Assembly: GCA_037157565.1 (NCBI GenBank)
Contig: JAZHRO010000036.1
Span: forward strand, 17,782,501-17,846,500
Length of the DNA stretch: 64,000 nt
Source of the DNA: Thalassia testudinum
Lineage: Eukaryota; Streptophyta; Magnoliopsida; Alismatales; Hydrocharitaceae
Reading direction: 5' to 3'
Shown here: positions 22,876 to 34,166 of the stretch, piece by piece
Layout of the letters: the number at the start of each line of letters is the position of its first letter
How positions within the stretch are numbered: the stretch's first letter is position 1
Translations under genes and position numbers: made by a program
Notes under the pieces: generated by a model
Told to the model about the DNA's origin: nothing
What the model saw: only the letters and a program-made list of their open reading frames with translations
The model's database searches: none

Positions 22876-23570
22876 GGGGTTCATCTTGAGAATCATCAAA
22901 ATATTGGACTAGGGTAACCACAAATTTCATCCTCAACCTCGATAATTTCCCAAGTAGAAACTCACCCAGGCCCCTATCCTTAACATGTTGGAGCAAATCC
23001 AATAAAGAGCTATTCAGCTCATCAATCATTTTTATCATAGGCTCCAATGCTTCAGTGCATGGTGTTGGCTGGGCTTCTAAAGATTGTATGGTTTCCTCAC
23101 GTTAGCCAACACCCTGTCTTGGATCTGGTTCACCTAGACTGAATGGTTTGGTTCGGGGTTGGGTGGGTTTGGGTTAAATCTAAGGGAGTCAACATATCTA
23201 GGTTCTCGGGTCCCTCCCTGATGTAGGTCATCTCAGGTTGTTCAAAGAATGGAGGTGACCTATATTCAGTGGATTACTGGGGAGGGTTGGTGTTATAGTC
23301 AACATATCCTTCTTGATTGTAGATCGGGTTAGGTTGATCATCAAAGGGTGGAGATCTATAATCATTGTAGCTCTAGAAAGGATAGTAATCATAGTCCTGT
23401 TGTCCAGGGTTAGGCCGTGGACATTGAGGTCTGGATTCATATCCCCAATCAAAGTTATCCCAACTAGTGGATGGATAATCATAAGTTGAGTTAAGATAGT
23501 AATCATCTTGAGGATACATGTTGGTAGGAGGGTAGGATTGGAAATGTCTGAAAGATGTGGAAGGATACAT
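22876..23570 (-). pseudogene. Element D orphan ORF, N-terminal half
   Basis: The ATG at 23570 (MYPSTSFRHF) aligns with MNPSTY of A and B. The frame reads a Tyr/Pro/Ser/Asp-rich domain including YPSTSWDNFDWGYESRP and stops at 23373-23375 where A has a CAG codon (CAG to TAG). Further along, in another frame, MIDELNSSLLDLLQHVKD and FLLGKLSRLRMKFVVTL (about 23030-22890) match the helical region of B, and the reading reaches SQDEP at the F insertion point. Confidence 0.75.
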
Positions 23571-24803
23571 TGTGGAGTAGGAGGGAAAATATGAGAGAGA
23601 AAGGTGCCTTGCAGTACAATCAACCAAACCTGTCCTTATGTGGGTAGCCTAAAGACCTACAGACTCCCAGGACCCATCTTGAGATTATAAACGATTTACT
23701 CTACTTTTATCTAGTCAATCCAACCAGTTAGAAGGAGGGACTGGGAAGAAGGTTCTTCCTTTGGCTTGCACCTCTGGTTCCTAGTGTACCCCCCAATCAT
23801 GATCGTTTGATGCTACTACCCTAGCTAGACATCAGATGGACCAGCAGAAGCAGATTAATCAAAAAAAATCTCAGTCTGAGACTCGGAGAGTGAATCAATC
23901 CTTAAGGCCAATGTCTACTCAGTTTTAATTAGGCTTGGGATGATTGTGCTCTTGGAATGTGATGGACCCTTTAGATGGGTTGTGCCCTTAATGATTGATT
24001 CAAATGTGTGTGCGTGCACAACCAGGGTTTACAAACAAGGTTATTTGATGATGTGTCTTTTAGGGTTCAACCTTGTTTAGTAGCTTTTAGGGTTTAATCT
24101 TTAGGTATATTCAATCAAGGTTCAGTAGAACACTCCAAGTTTTGAAAGCACTGGTGATGATATATTTCTTTAGAAATAAAAAAAAATGTGGAGTGCCTGG
24201 TTCAGCCCTAAAAATCAACCCTAAGAGGCAAGCTACTTGATGGATCAGTTTTAAATTGAGTGGTGTGGCCCAAACAGCTTAATCAATTGGCCTGTTGCAC
24301 CACTTGATTAAGGCACACAAAAGTCTTAACCTAATCAGATTTCTACTCACTTATGTGTGTGTTGAGTTAAGGTGTACTGGATCCATAGGTCAGATCTCGA
24401 TTAAGTGGTAGAATCAATGTGATTGTGCACCTTAAGATGAGAATTTGTGGGTGGTAAGTGTCTCTCTTTCAGAAAAATCCCACAAGAGAAGAGTATATAT
24501 ATATTTTTATTTTTTTTATATATGTGGAGGTGAGATGAGTGGAGTGACAATCAAACAACCAAAATCTACCCTAGGGTTTATGCAAGCACCTAAGTTGATT
24601 TGGGTTTGAGTTATTAGGTTATGGAATGAAAACTAGGGTGGGGGTGGTGGGGGTACACTTACAAATCCTTTATCTGCACTTTTCTCCGATCTAACCGCTC
24701 TGGCCTACCTGGATGAGTACCTGCAATCACAGTAAGATCATAGAAAAAATGAGATAAGTTAGGTAAGGCGGAAAAACATGGAAAAAAACCAAAGAGCATT
24801 GCC
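23571..24803 (-). other. Untranslated leader of element D
   Basis: About 1.2 kb between primer site and ORF. The block at 23721-23810 (containing GAAGGAGGGACTGGGAAG and GTGTACCCCCCAATC) is about nine tenths identical to the A and B blocks. Just before the ORF the minus strand has GTTTGGTTGATTGTACTGCAAG, a splice-acceptor-like stretch. AT-rich sequence lies at 24490-24525. Confidence 0.65.
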
Positions 24804-24821
24804 TCCCCAGCAATGGTGCCA
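24804..24821 (-). other. tRNA-Asp primer-binding site (D)
   Basis: The minus strand reads TGGCACCATTGCTGGGGA, three transitions from TGGCGCCGTTGCCGGGGA in A and B, the complement of the 3' end of plant tRNA-Asp. It is three bases from the 5' LTR. Confidence 0.82.
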
Positions 24822-24824
24822 AAA

Positions 24825-26643
24825 TGATCAACGCGTGTTTTGCGAATTAAAATTAGGGTTTGCAGGACCCGTCATCGTAGCTCGCAAAATGCACCTCTCT
24901 GATAATATTTATAATCGAAACCTGAAAAGTAAGTCTCGGGTTGAACACGAGGAGGCGAACGTTTGGTTTTGAAAGATTCGCGTTTCGCTTTTATTTATTT
25001 TTGTCATTTTTGTCTTTTCTAATTTTTTTGGTATTTTTAATAGGGTAAGAGATCAGGTCGATGAAATCTAGCTAATCTACATCCAAAATAAAATGAGAGA
25101 GACAGAGAGAGAGGGACGAACAATCATCTATTTATGAATAAATGATTGTTACAACTACGAAAGTGGAAAAACTACACTATGAAAGTGAAAAAGATAGAAA
25201 GAGCTGAGAGAATCCCCCTCGATGATTGCTCGGAGGACGACTCGCTCTGACGTTGCTTAGAGGAAGGTAGTGAGGAGCGGGACAAATGGGGATGGAGTCG
25301 GAGGATGGAGGATGGGGTAGAATGACATCACAGCGAGGATCTTCTTCCCAAAGGGTGGTGAGAGGATGGCCACGGGATGCTCCACAAATGGGGATGAGAG
25401 GAGGGAAAACTATTTTGTTTTCTACTCTAGAGGAGCATCCTGGGCTTGGGACAATCTCTCTCTAGAGCCTTAGAGGTGGTGAGAGGAAGAAAGGAAGAGA
25501 TGAAGTGGAAGGGGAGGTGTAGGGGTCCTTTTATAATGAAGGGAAGAGGAGGAAATTCGTCCACAGGCTATAGTGACATCAAATGACTTGTATGTCGCTA
25601 AAGGGCTGGCTGGTGCTCCCGCATGCACACCCTCCGCACGCACAGCTGTTGTGAGGTTGGAGCGTTGATGACCATCTGATCTGAATCTGATGGCTGACGT
25701 TTGCACGGAGATCACGGGTGAAATCATGCTGAGTGTGCGCTTAAGGTTTGAACGGGTGTGGCGAGAGTATCGTGGCCGTTGGATGAGCGATGAGAGGCTG
25801 AGATCGCTCGAGGACCAGCATTGCGGATCACGTGCATGTGATCGAGCGTGAGTTATTATGTGATCTAGCATGTATGTGCATCAAGCGAATCTGATCTCGC
25901 CACATTGCTGCACTCCCTGCCACTTGATGGCATCCAACGAATGCAATTTGATTACACCTGTGCTCCACAAAATTAGGCGTCGTGGTGGGATTCAAACGGT
26001 GGTCCTTGTGTTGCGGGCGAGGGTGCTACCCAACATGCTATCGGCGTTGATTGTCGAGAAGACGAAAGTGTGCGCATCCTCTCCTGATTGTTGGATTGAG
26101 ATCCAATGGTTGCAATTTGGCGTGGCTCTCCTTCAGCTCATGGGGAGCAGTTGACATTGGGCAGCCTGGATGGTGTCACGTGGCACCATCTGGGTCGTCC
26201 ATCTTTTTTCTGTTGCAGAGGGTGCCATGAAGCTCTGATCGAGATGATTCCCATATTGTCAGACTGCAATCATTGCTCCGGATCCATCAGTATGGTCGGA
26301 TTTTTCATCCAAAGCCCGTAAGGATGTCGCATTGCCCTCCTAGCCGTTGATCTTCCTCGAACTTCATATGATGCTACGGGACTCCGATCTAGACGATTTC
26401 GGAGGCGTTAGACTCCGATCATCATCTTGATCAGATTCGTTCAGTCTGATTGTCCATTCGAGGCCCTGAAATAAATCCGCTTCTCTCTTGACAATGAAAA
26501 GGACCTAATTAACCTAAAATATATATAACTACTCTAAATGCAGAATGATGCATGCTATGCAATATTTATAACATGAAATTCAAATCTAAGCCTATGGACA
26601 TGCATGATTAGGCATTTTAACCTAAATAGATGTGTCTATATCA
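24825..26643 (-). repeat. 5' LTR of element D
   Basis: Plus-strand ends are TGATCAACGCG and GTCTATATCA. It pairs with 15813-17620 across its length with many transitions. It contains a TATA box (25528-25535), a palindrome TAGTGACAT/ATGTCGCTA (25571-25600), and a tRNA-like segment with box B GTTTGAATCCC (minus strand, about 25987-25997) and box A TAGCATGTTGGGTAGCAC (about 26023-26040). Confidence 0.88.
25528..25535 (-). promoter_or_regulatory. TATA box, D 5' LTR
   Basis: TATAAAAG on the minus strand. In this LTR it would start the genomic transcript of D. Confidence 0.6.
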
Positions 26644-26648
26644 TGCTC

Positions 26649-27921
26649 CATCTCCACTACTATGCTTCGTCCTCCTCACTTAAGATGTCTAGGCGCTTCC
26701 CCAAACGTCTGAGGAGGAAGGTCGGCCTCATCCTCCTCTTCCTTTGTTCTTCTTCTTCAACAAACAACCCAATAGTAGTCACCACCAACTCCACGCACCG
26801 CCACCATCCCCTCATGCACCAACGACCACCGCGCCCCCTCACGTAATGCCAACACCACGCACCAAGCGCGCAACACCCGCGCACAGAAGCCCCACGCACG
26901 GCCTCTCCTTCCCTTTAGCCGACGCCCACAGCCAACGGTCGTGCCCACGCTCACCGACAAATAGCAGGCCGTGCCCCACACCCTCACAAGAAGTAGCCGG
27001 CGCCACCAGCCCATGTGCATGCCCGGCCTCCTCCTCCTCTTTTTCTTCTTCTCCGTCAACAGAGAGGAGGAACTCAAAGCTCACCATCCATGTCCACACG
27101 TAGCCGGTCCCTCCACCCTCCATTCACTAAGTCGTCGACTCCAACAGACTCGCCGCCCCCTCACTAGTTCGACCACGCCCTTAGAGCCGACCACGACAGT
27201 CCGTGCATCCGTGTGGACGCCTGCCATTGTCGCTGCCCCTCCTTGTTGCCAATGGCAGCTCCGGCCACCGTTCAACGCGTCATCACCACCCACGTGTAGC
27301 CTTCATCATGACTAACCTTCTCCGAGCTTCCCGCGGTCCGCTATCACCTCTCCTCCATGCATGCATCAAGGAAAGAAAAGTTATGTTTTGGGTTTGATTT
27401 TTATTTACATTTGCTTGCCATTGATGAGATGTGGGATTTTTGATTTTTTTATTATTATATTAAGGTGAATTTGTAGCAGTGCACTTGTGCTTTCTCATAT
27501 TCACTTGACTCCTGTTATGCGCATCATTCGACATTGGATTTGGATTCAGATTTACACAATTTCTCTCTAGTACGCGTGCAATTGGACATTACATGAGATG
27601 CCACTACTGATTATATATTTATTGAATATTTTATCAAGGAAAAATTGCATAGATAGCCTTACATTCTTAAATTATTGTGTGTCTTCCTCCTTTCGTTGCA
27701 TTTCGCAGCGAATTTGAGCACAGATCTTGCATTCAATTGGACAAACACAAGGCAAACTTATTCATGAATTTATTGATTTGTTCCTCCCTATGGATACGAC
27801 CTAATCCATCGTAGTTAGTTTTACTGATAATCAGTTTTTTTCAGGATTTTTCCACCACGATTTACACATTACAATGACATTTTTCTGACGTATTTCTACA
27901 AGTGAAAAAAACTCTCGATCA
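26649..27921 (+). repeat. 3' LTR of element C, second part
   Basis: Resumes the C LTR after D and its TGCTC duplication, running through the dyad pair (26683, 26703), a U5-like TTCCTCCCTATGGATACGAC box at about 27780, and the end CTCTCGATCA. It matches 7330-7656 plus 9377-10321 of the 5' LTR. Confidence 0.9.
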
Positions 27922-29742
27922 TGCCTCATATGCCTTATCTTAGGGGAGCAAAGGTTCAACATCATAGAAATCCATTTTCCCTTGAGGCTCAGCATCAGAC
28001 ATAGAATCGAAAAATTTGACATCATTATTCACTTCCATCACCTCCTCCTGGTCGAGAATCTAGTGATATACAGGGGTTCAAGGTCAAAAGGAGGTGATGG
28101 GAGAAGAAGATAAATAGCCTAATTTAGGGTAGAAAAGTTGGAAAAAGCATTGGCCACTTTATTAAAAAATGAATCCTGATTAGAATGTTGCATAATAACA
28201 TCTTTTTTGCAAGAGGGGGAGGTTTTCCCCAAGGTTTTATCATTATCTTGGAAAGAACGAGAAGAAAAAGTTTCAGGATCATCAATTTGGTACCTAAAGG
28301 AAATGTTATTTTCAAAAGACAATGGATTAAGAATAGGAATATCATTCATCACATTCAAACCGACAGAAGAATTCAGCGTAGCAATCCCAGCGGAAAAAAC
28401 GAACGAAGAAAAATGGCCATCCAGAAAAAATGGCTGAGAATCATGCATCCCACATAAGTTTGAGGTTAGCACTTGCGAGGGAATGGAAGATCATGATTGA
28501 GAGAGGATGACTTCCTTCCCTGTCAAGTTTGGAGGACAGGAACCATGGCGAGGGCGGTGTCGACGGCGGACATGGCATTTCTTCCTCCCCTCCACGAGAC
28601 TAATAGGAGAAGAAGTGGAATCCCCCTAGACGAAGAAAGAGGTTGAGAGATTATACAGGTGGGATTAAAGGGAAGAGAAAACCTAACCCAGTCCTTCAGA
28701 AGGGGAGAGGCTTCTGAAGAGTCGGGGGATATCTTCATCGGGGCCATCTTAACGGTCGATTTGGTGGTATCAGGAGGATGGGAGCCCCTTGCATATCAAC
28801 CTGCTCTTTTGGGCCCAAGAAGGCCCGGAGACACCATCAGCATGCTCCGCACCAAGCTCTACAGAGGCCGTTTACATTCCTACCTTAGGAGGCAGGGGCA
28901 CGGTGGCAGGGGACAAAGACTGGCCAACAGGCGACCACGTCCTCCACCCCCTGTGAAGCACCTGCAGCAATAGACAAGGGGCAAGAACTAGCCTGATGAC
29001 CCATTTTAAGGCAACAAGAGAAAAAAACTAGAAGTTGTTCATAAATAACTCGTTGTTCGATAAAGGTGTCACCATTTAAGATATTAATGGTTTCAGGACG
29101 ATCCGCTAAAAGGTCGAGCTTGACACACAAGCGAGGGTACCCAAGCCTTAGCCCATGCACAATCTTTGGGTCCACACAGATGGGGTTACCCAACAGATAG
29201 ACCAAAGAAAGAAGCACATTAGGGTGAAGTAAATGCAGGTTGAGACCTGGGAGACCAATCCAAATCGGAGCACGCGAGATAGGCACATTGGTATGAAAAT
29301 TCGCAGATCACTTAATGAACTGTAGATGGATATGGCCAAGGACGATCGACCCAAGGGAGTAAAGCTTTCAGAAATCGACATATGAAGCACAACAGACCAG
29401 CTAATGTCTCATATCAAGAGAAGAGAGAGAAAAACCCTTGATCTTAACCCTATTTGCGAGAAAAGTTGAAACAGCTTGGAAAGGGGGCTTGGATCCCCAT
29501 GTACGAATAACTACAGCTGTCATTAAGTTCATGCAGAGGTCAGACACTTCAATAGGCGAAAAGTAGGTACAAACATGACCATCTAAGAGCACAGGCATAT
29601 AGACATGGAGCGAAAGTTTAATAAAAGGAGGTGGTGGCTCCTCCTCCCTCCAATTTGCCACAACTAAGGTGAAAGAGGCCTTTTGAAATGATGAGATAGG
29701 ATACGTCGGAGTAGGAGAGGCATCCCCCTCGGGGAGAGCCAT
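27922..29742 (-). pseudogene. LINE ORF1 (DUF4283/zinc-knuckle type)
   Basis: ORF1 starts at the ATG at 29742-29740 (MALPEGDASPTPTYP). It contains a DUF4283-like region (FTLVVANWREEEPPPPFIK, PIWIGLPGLNLHLLHPNV, YPRLCVKLDLLADRP) and a zinc-knuckle region CCLKMGHQASSCP at about 29030, in which the first expected Cys is Phe. It is broken by stops and at least one frameshift near 29400. The 3' end lies at 6439-6542 beyond element C, in frame when C is removed. The family's ORF1 protein binds LINE RNA in a ribonucleoprotein. The assignment rests on motif order and on ORF2 downstream. Confidence 0.78.
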
Positions 29743-30423
29743 TTCCTAGGCAAGGAATCACTGCCACCCAAAATAAAACCAGGCCACAAGGGTACAGAGG
29801 GGGAAACAAAGCACGAGGAACCACTAAGAGCTAAAAAAACCAGCCGCTTGAAAGAAAGAAGAAAACTGTCACAGAAGCCAAAACAAAAGTGAGCCGCCAC
29901 CACAAAAAGCGAGAAACCTCTCAGGCCCACAAGGAGGAGCCAAAGGGCATGCACCAACCAAGGAGGAGGTGCTAAATCGCTAGGAGGGAGAGGTATCACG
30001 CCAAAATAGAAGAGACAATTGCGAACCACGAGGAACCAAACAAAAAACCAAAAATGGAACCCACAACAAAATGCGCACACAGGCAGAAAAAGAAAACCAA
30101 GGCGAAGTAAAAAACACGAAAAGCATAACAACACAGCGTAGGGAGCTAGGGCCACCCTAGTGGTTGGGCCCAAAGGGAGCCGCCATAGGACAGAGGCCAC
30201 CCAGCCCCCCTCTGAATAGGGGAGGAAGAGGGGGCTTCACCAGGGAGGGAGAGGGGGGGAAAGGCACACCCACGAGGGGAAGGGAAAATAACAAGGAGAA
30301 GCAGGGAGGGAGAGCGGGGAGAGGGAGGGGGAGCGAGGGGAGCAGCGGACCCGCTAGGGCACAAAAGAGCTCCAACTCCTCCTCTTGGAAAATTGAGTTT
30401 AGTTGACCTTCAATTGAGTGTAG
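29743..30423 (-). other. LINE 5' untranslated region and 5' junction
   Basis: About 650 bp of GC-rich sequence upstream of ORF1, with G-rich plus-strand runs near 30220-30345. Composition falls sharply to AT-rich at about 30375, a likely LINE 5' end. I cannot fix the end exactly because the 3' end and target duplication lie outside the window. Long frames here (29664-30200, 30157-30453) are by-products of composition. Confidence 0.5.
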
Positions 30424-31372
30424 GTTTATGATGACAACATCATCATGAGCCATAAATAGCTTTAATTATATAGGATTAATCAAGAAATGCTCCTACATAA
30501 TCGCCTAAGAGCCATAACTCATTGAACAACCATTCTGAGATGAATACATTAAAATAAGGTTAATTCTGTAGATTTAACAGCATATCATGAACACATAATA
30601 ACCAAGGGGTTTGCTAGGGGTAAAATAAAGGTCAAATGAGCATTAAAGTCTAGTAAGTGGGTCCATGTAGACAGAAATGGGTTTTCAGACATTTCGAGAA
30701 TTAGCAGTAGCCCAAAACCCTAATTCGAAACCTGCTTAAATAACAGAGGTTCTGGCAAGAATAAAATTCATCTAAACCTTTTAAAAATCATAGAAAAATA
30801 TTCCATAGGGTTTGGTACCCTTGATTTGACCTTTAGAACCCATTTTGACCTAGAATAGTCTCAAACAGAAAGTTGCCTTAATTTGGGTTTCTATGCAAAT
30901 TTCCCATTAAAACTTGATCAAAACTGAAATAAGACTCCACCACTAGATTCCTTGGTTCCAAATTAGATTTGTATCAAAATTTGGGCCTAATTAGAGATCA
31001 TCTTGAACTAGTTTGTATTTTAGTCTAGTCAGACTCTTTCTCTCTCACGTACACCATAGCTTTTGAAATCCTTGCAATCAGGTCTGTAGGTTTTTCTTCA
31101 TTCTTTGCAAATGGGCCCCTCCCACCATTAGTGTGAACAGAAGCTTCACCATTGAGATTTGAGCGATGATTTCTCACTCGATTCTCAAATAAACACTTCC
31201 AAAATTGAAAGGGAGATTCCTTGAGGAATTCCCTTCCAAATGAACCCGGCCATGGACCCTAATTCCTTCTCAATCACCCATGCGAATGCATGGAAGATGT
31301 GGGTATCCTATGTGTACGAAAATCTTGAATCCTGAAAGCTTCTTTCCAAGATTGGAACTCCTTTCTTAGGCC

Positions 31373-31380
31373 TATAAAAG
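31373..31380 (+). promoter_or_regulatory. TATA box, solo LTR G
   Basis: TATAAAAG followed by GACCC, as in F and D. Confidence 0.55.
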
Positions 31381-32714
31381 GACCCAGGACAAGAATCTGC
31401 TCTTCCTTAGCATGATTTGGTCGCACTTCCTCACCAGAAACCTCTCCCTCCGGCCTCCTCCGACCAACTTCGGCAATGCCTTCTTCCTTGACTTCCTCGC
31501 CTGCTGCCACATACCATAGGCAGCGGGATTGCCTTCCTCACCTTCCTTCGCTTCTCGCAATACTAGAAAGAGCTTCCCAGACCTCGTCTTCCTAGCCATC
31601 TTCCTCACCGGAGGACTTCCAATCAAAGCTGGCGCAATCCCTATCTCTTTCATCCCTAATTTAAGTCTCATTTCCTCCTCTCCCTCTCTACTTCACTTCT
31701 CTCTCTCTAAATCTCAGGTTCAGCCCACGAAGTTGCCGCTCACTCTCCATCTTCCCCATGACCGGCCAATCTTCGACAAGGCCTCCACAGATCCATAAGC
31801 CACCGCATGCCATGCCGCTGGTCCCATAAGCATTATCGTGCAATACTGAGCAAAATCCCCCTACTTATTGGGTCTTTCACTCACTCCACACATCGCCAAA
31901 ACAAACCCACATCTGTTCACCCCTTCCGCCTCCGTCTGGCCACTCCACACCACTACACGCCACACAAACACCATGACCACCTTTGCCTTCACTTGGCGAG
32001 CATTCTGAGAAGTTTTAATGTGGCCATTTGGCCTTATCTCATGTTTTAGGTCCTCACTAGATGATCGCATCTCCATCGTCATCTTCATCACTGTCAACAC
32101 CACTTTAGCCACCAACCACTCAGTTGCTGCTCTCAATAGCTGTGGCCCAGTTCCCGGAGTCATCCCAAGGTGTCAATTAGGACTCGAAGCCACAATAGCT
32201 ACATTGATTTGGTGAAAGAATCACTAGTAGCTGCACGTGAAGAAGCCGTGGCGCTATTGTGCCACATCTTGAACAGACGAGCACGTGACCATGCCTAAGT
32301 TGAATTCATGATTAGAGTTGTTCGCCCAGTCAAGAGGGGTTGGGTCCCTCATCCCCATGCACCCATTGTTGAATGTGTGAATTGCTACACTAATGTGTTT
32401 GGTTTTGAAAACCTGTCGTTGTAGTTTGAAAGCAAAGAACTCGTGTTCAATAAATAAAATTTATACCGGAATGGAAATCCCGAGTCGAACTAAGGGAGGT
32501 GGACATTTGATTTAAAAATGCGCATTTGTTTTATTTGTCACGAAGTAAATTAATTGATTAGAACTATCTAACTATTTACAATAAATAGAAGAGAGAGAGA
32601 GAGAATATTACAAACAAAAATCAAAAAGAGATGTAGAATGAACATGGAATTCATTATCAGAAGGATTGTTCATTACATTAAACATTACGACTAGAAAGCG
32701 GGACAATGATTACA

Positions 32715-32770
32715 TTAGAAAGCAGTAAATCTACTCTAGAAAGCAGTAAATCTATTCTAGAAAGCAGTAA
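32715..32770. repeat. Short tandem units CTAGAAAGCAGTAAA in A LTR
   Basis: About 21-bp units of the form AAATCTACTCTAGAAAGCAGT occur three times here and twice in the other A LTR (38708-38748). B has interrupted versions. Copy number differs between the two LTRs of one element, so it changed after insertion. Confidence 0.7.
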
Positions 32771-33053
32771 AAAGAATGGGGAGAGAGATATCCTCCTTGA
32801 CGATCACTTGAAGGACGAGCCAGATGGGACGATGCCTGGACGAAGGAGGATGGAACAGGACGAAGGAGGACGAAGCGGGAAGAACGAGAACGGGGCAGCA
32901 CGTCGTTGTCATCGTGGGATCCGCTTCTGAAAGGGGACAAAAAATTGATTTTATCTCGCGAGAAGCATCCCAGGTGTGGGACAAACTTCTCTTAAGCGTT
33001 GGAGAGGGAGAGAAGAGAAGGAAGGGATGAGAATTTCGTGTGGAGGGGGTCTC

Positions 33054-33061
33054 CTTTTATA
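33054..33061 (-). promoter_or_regulatory. TATA box, A 3' LTR
   Basis: TATAAAAG on the minus strand, conserved in all four A/B LTRs. Confidence 0.6.
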
Positions 33062-33113
33062 GTTGCAAGGAGTGAGGGCAATTTGGTCATTTAAATTTGA
33101 AAATCATTAATCA

Positions 33114-33151
33114 GGGGTCTTTAGTGACGGATAAAACCGTCGCTAAAGCCC
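33114..33151. promoter_or_regulatory. Palindrome upstream of TATA (A 3' LTR)
   Basis: CTTTAGTGACGG and CCGTCGCTAAAG face each other around ATAAAA, flanked by GGG(T) and CCC. It lies about 55-90 bp upstream of the TATA box. The other copies are at 39064-39101, 54138-54176 and 60126-60164. Confidence 0.7.
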
Positions 33152-33389
33152 CATCATCGGTGTAGTGGGGCATGGCCGCTCGCCTCCTCGCGCGTAACGC
33201 GCGCTCCACGTCCAGCTGATCTCAGCTGTCCGATCGTGAGATCGGATGGCTTAAGTCGCGCCTTCGCCTGTCCACGTGTGATCCTACGTAAGGTGCGGCG
33301 TACAATAGCGCATGGGCGCTATTGAGCACCCGCAGCCGCTCGATTCTCATCGCACGGTCACACGCGCCCGCTCCTCAGCGCTCGCTCGC

Positions 33390-33455
33390 CTACGAATGCA
33401 GATTCAAATCCACGTCTGAAGGCGACCGAGCGCCTTATCCACTGCGCTGTGCACG
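33390..33455 (-). other. tRNA-like segment (A 3' LTR)
   Basis: The minus strand has box-A-like AGCGCAGTGGATAAGGCG (33431-33448) and box-B-like GGATTTGAATC (33401-33411) at tRNA-like spacing. The right LTR copy has the better box B GGGTTCGAATC. Stems are incomplete, so this is not a tRNA gene. Confidence 0.45.
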
Positions 33456-34134
33456 TGGATAGGAGGCGGCCAAACTTTTGAACACGCGATCAGGACCATT
33501 GGATCAAGATCCAACGGTCAAGGAGGCTTCTTTAGGTGCAACTCAGAGGATGGGCGCGTCGATTGAGCTCCTCTCTCAGCCGTTGTATCTTGATCCAACG
33601 GCGGAGATGCATGCGTGCTATTGTCTTTAGTGATTGAGGGCAGCTGATTGGGCAGCTGAGATGCGCCACGTGGTGCCATCTTGGCCATCCATCTTCTGGA
33701 TGATGTAGATGGTGCCACAGGTGTCAGATTGAGTCGATTTTCATGCCGTTAGGCTGCGATTGTCGATCCAAATCCATTTGTGTGGACAGATTTGTCATTT
33801 GAAGTGCGGATTCACACCATCTTGGCCCTTGATCTTCTAGGGTTCCTCGATCTTTATCTGATGCTACAGGTGTCTGATTAGGGTGATCTTGGAGTCGTTG
33901 AACTCCAATCGTCACCCTGATCACATCTGTACGGTTGGATCTTCGATCCGAGGCCCCGATAAAAAATTTACCCTATCCATGAACATAAAAGGAGACAATT
34001 AACCTCCATTTTATTCAAACTAATCTAAATGCAAGATGATGCATGTTATGCAATATTTATAGTATGCAATGTAATCCTATGGTTAAGAACATGCATAAAT
34101 AGACATCTTAAGTAGTGTAAACATGTTTACATCA

Positions 34135-34166
34135 TACCCCCATGCCTAGCTTTTGCTAGTCCCTGG
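34135..34166 (-). other. Polypurine tract of element A
   Basis: The minus strand reads GGGACTAGCAAAAGC then TAGGCATGGGGGTA up to the 3' LTR. Same block as C and B. Confidence 0.78.

Larger units (their letters stand above)
15813..26643 (-). mobile_element. Element D: non-autonomous LTR retrotransposon, host of F
   Basis: D has a perfect TGCTC duplication (15808-15812 and 26644-26648), LTRs at 15813-17620 and 24825-26643, and is transcribed leftward. Without F it is about 8.0 kb. On its coding strand the order is LTR, tRNA-Asp-type primer site, leader, orphan acidic ORF, mid-element purine motif, spacer, polypurine tract, LTR. No retroviral enzyme is visible. Its LTRs begin differently from those of A and B, but leader and ORF are clearly homologous. 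The ORF is broken by stops, a frameshift and solo LTR F. Confidence 0.92.
6543..27921 (+). mobile_element. Element C: non-autonomous LTR retrotransposon, host of D and E
   Basis: C has a perfect 5-bp duplication TGCCT (6538-6542 and 27922-27926). Without nested D and E it is about 8.8 kb. The 5' LTR sums to 2059 bp (6543-7656 plus 9377-10321) and the 3' LTR to 2055 bp (15031-15812 plus 26649-27921). Internal parts are a degenerate tRNA-Asp primer site, a leader, a broken acidic ORF, a mid-element purine motif, a spacer, and a polypurine tract. I see no protease, reverse transcriptase, RNase H or integrase, so it must be mobilised by other elements. It lies in LINE ORF1. Confidence 0.9.
32367..34134 (-). 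repeat. 3' LTR of element A
   Basis: Plus-strand ends are TGTTGAATGTG and GTTTACATCA. It holds a U5-like box near 32483, GA-rich repeats near 32588, three short CTAGAAAGCAGTAAAT-type units (32715-32770), a TATA box (33054-33061), a palindrome at 33114-33151, and a tRNA-like segment (about 33390-33455). It is 20 bp longer than the other LTR, partly from one extra short unit. Confidence 0.9.

Noticed and set aside
28119..28472. Independent 117-codon gene on the minus strand
   Set aside because: It lies between the ORF1 start and the ORF1 3' end of the LINE and is best read as part of decayed ORF1.
29664..30200. 178-residue hydrophobic frame near the LINE 5' end
   Set aside because: It overlaps the ORF1 start in another frame and the 5' untranslated region, so it is a shadow frame.
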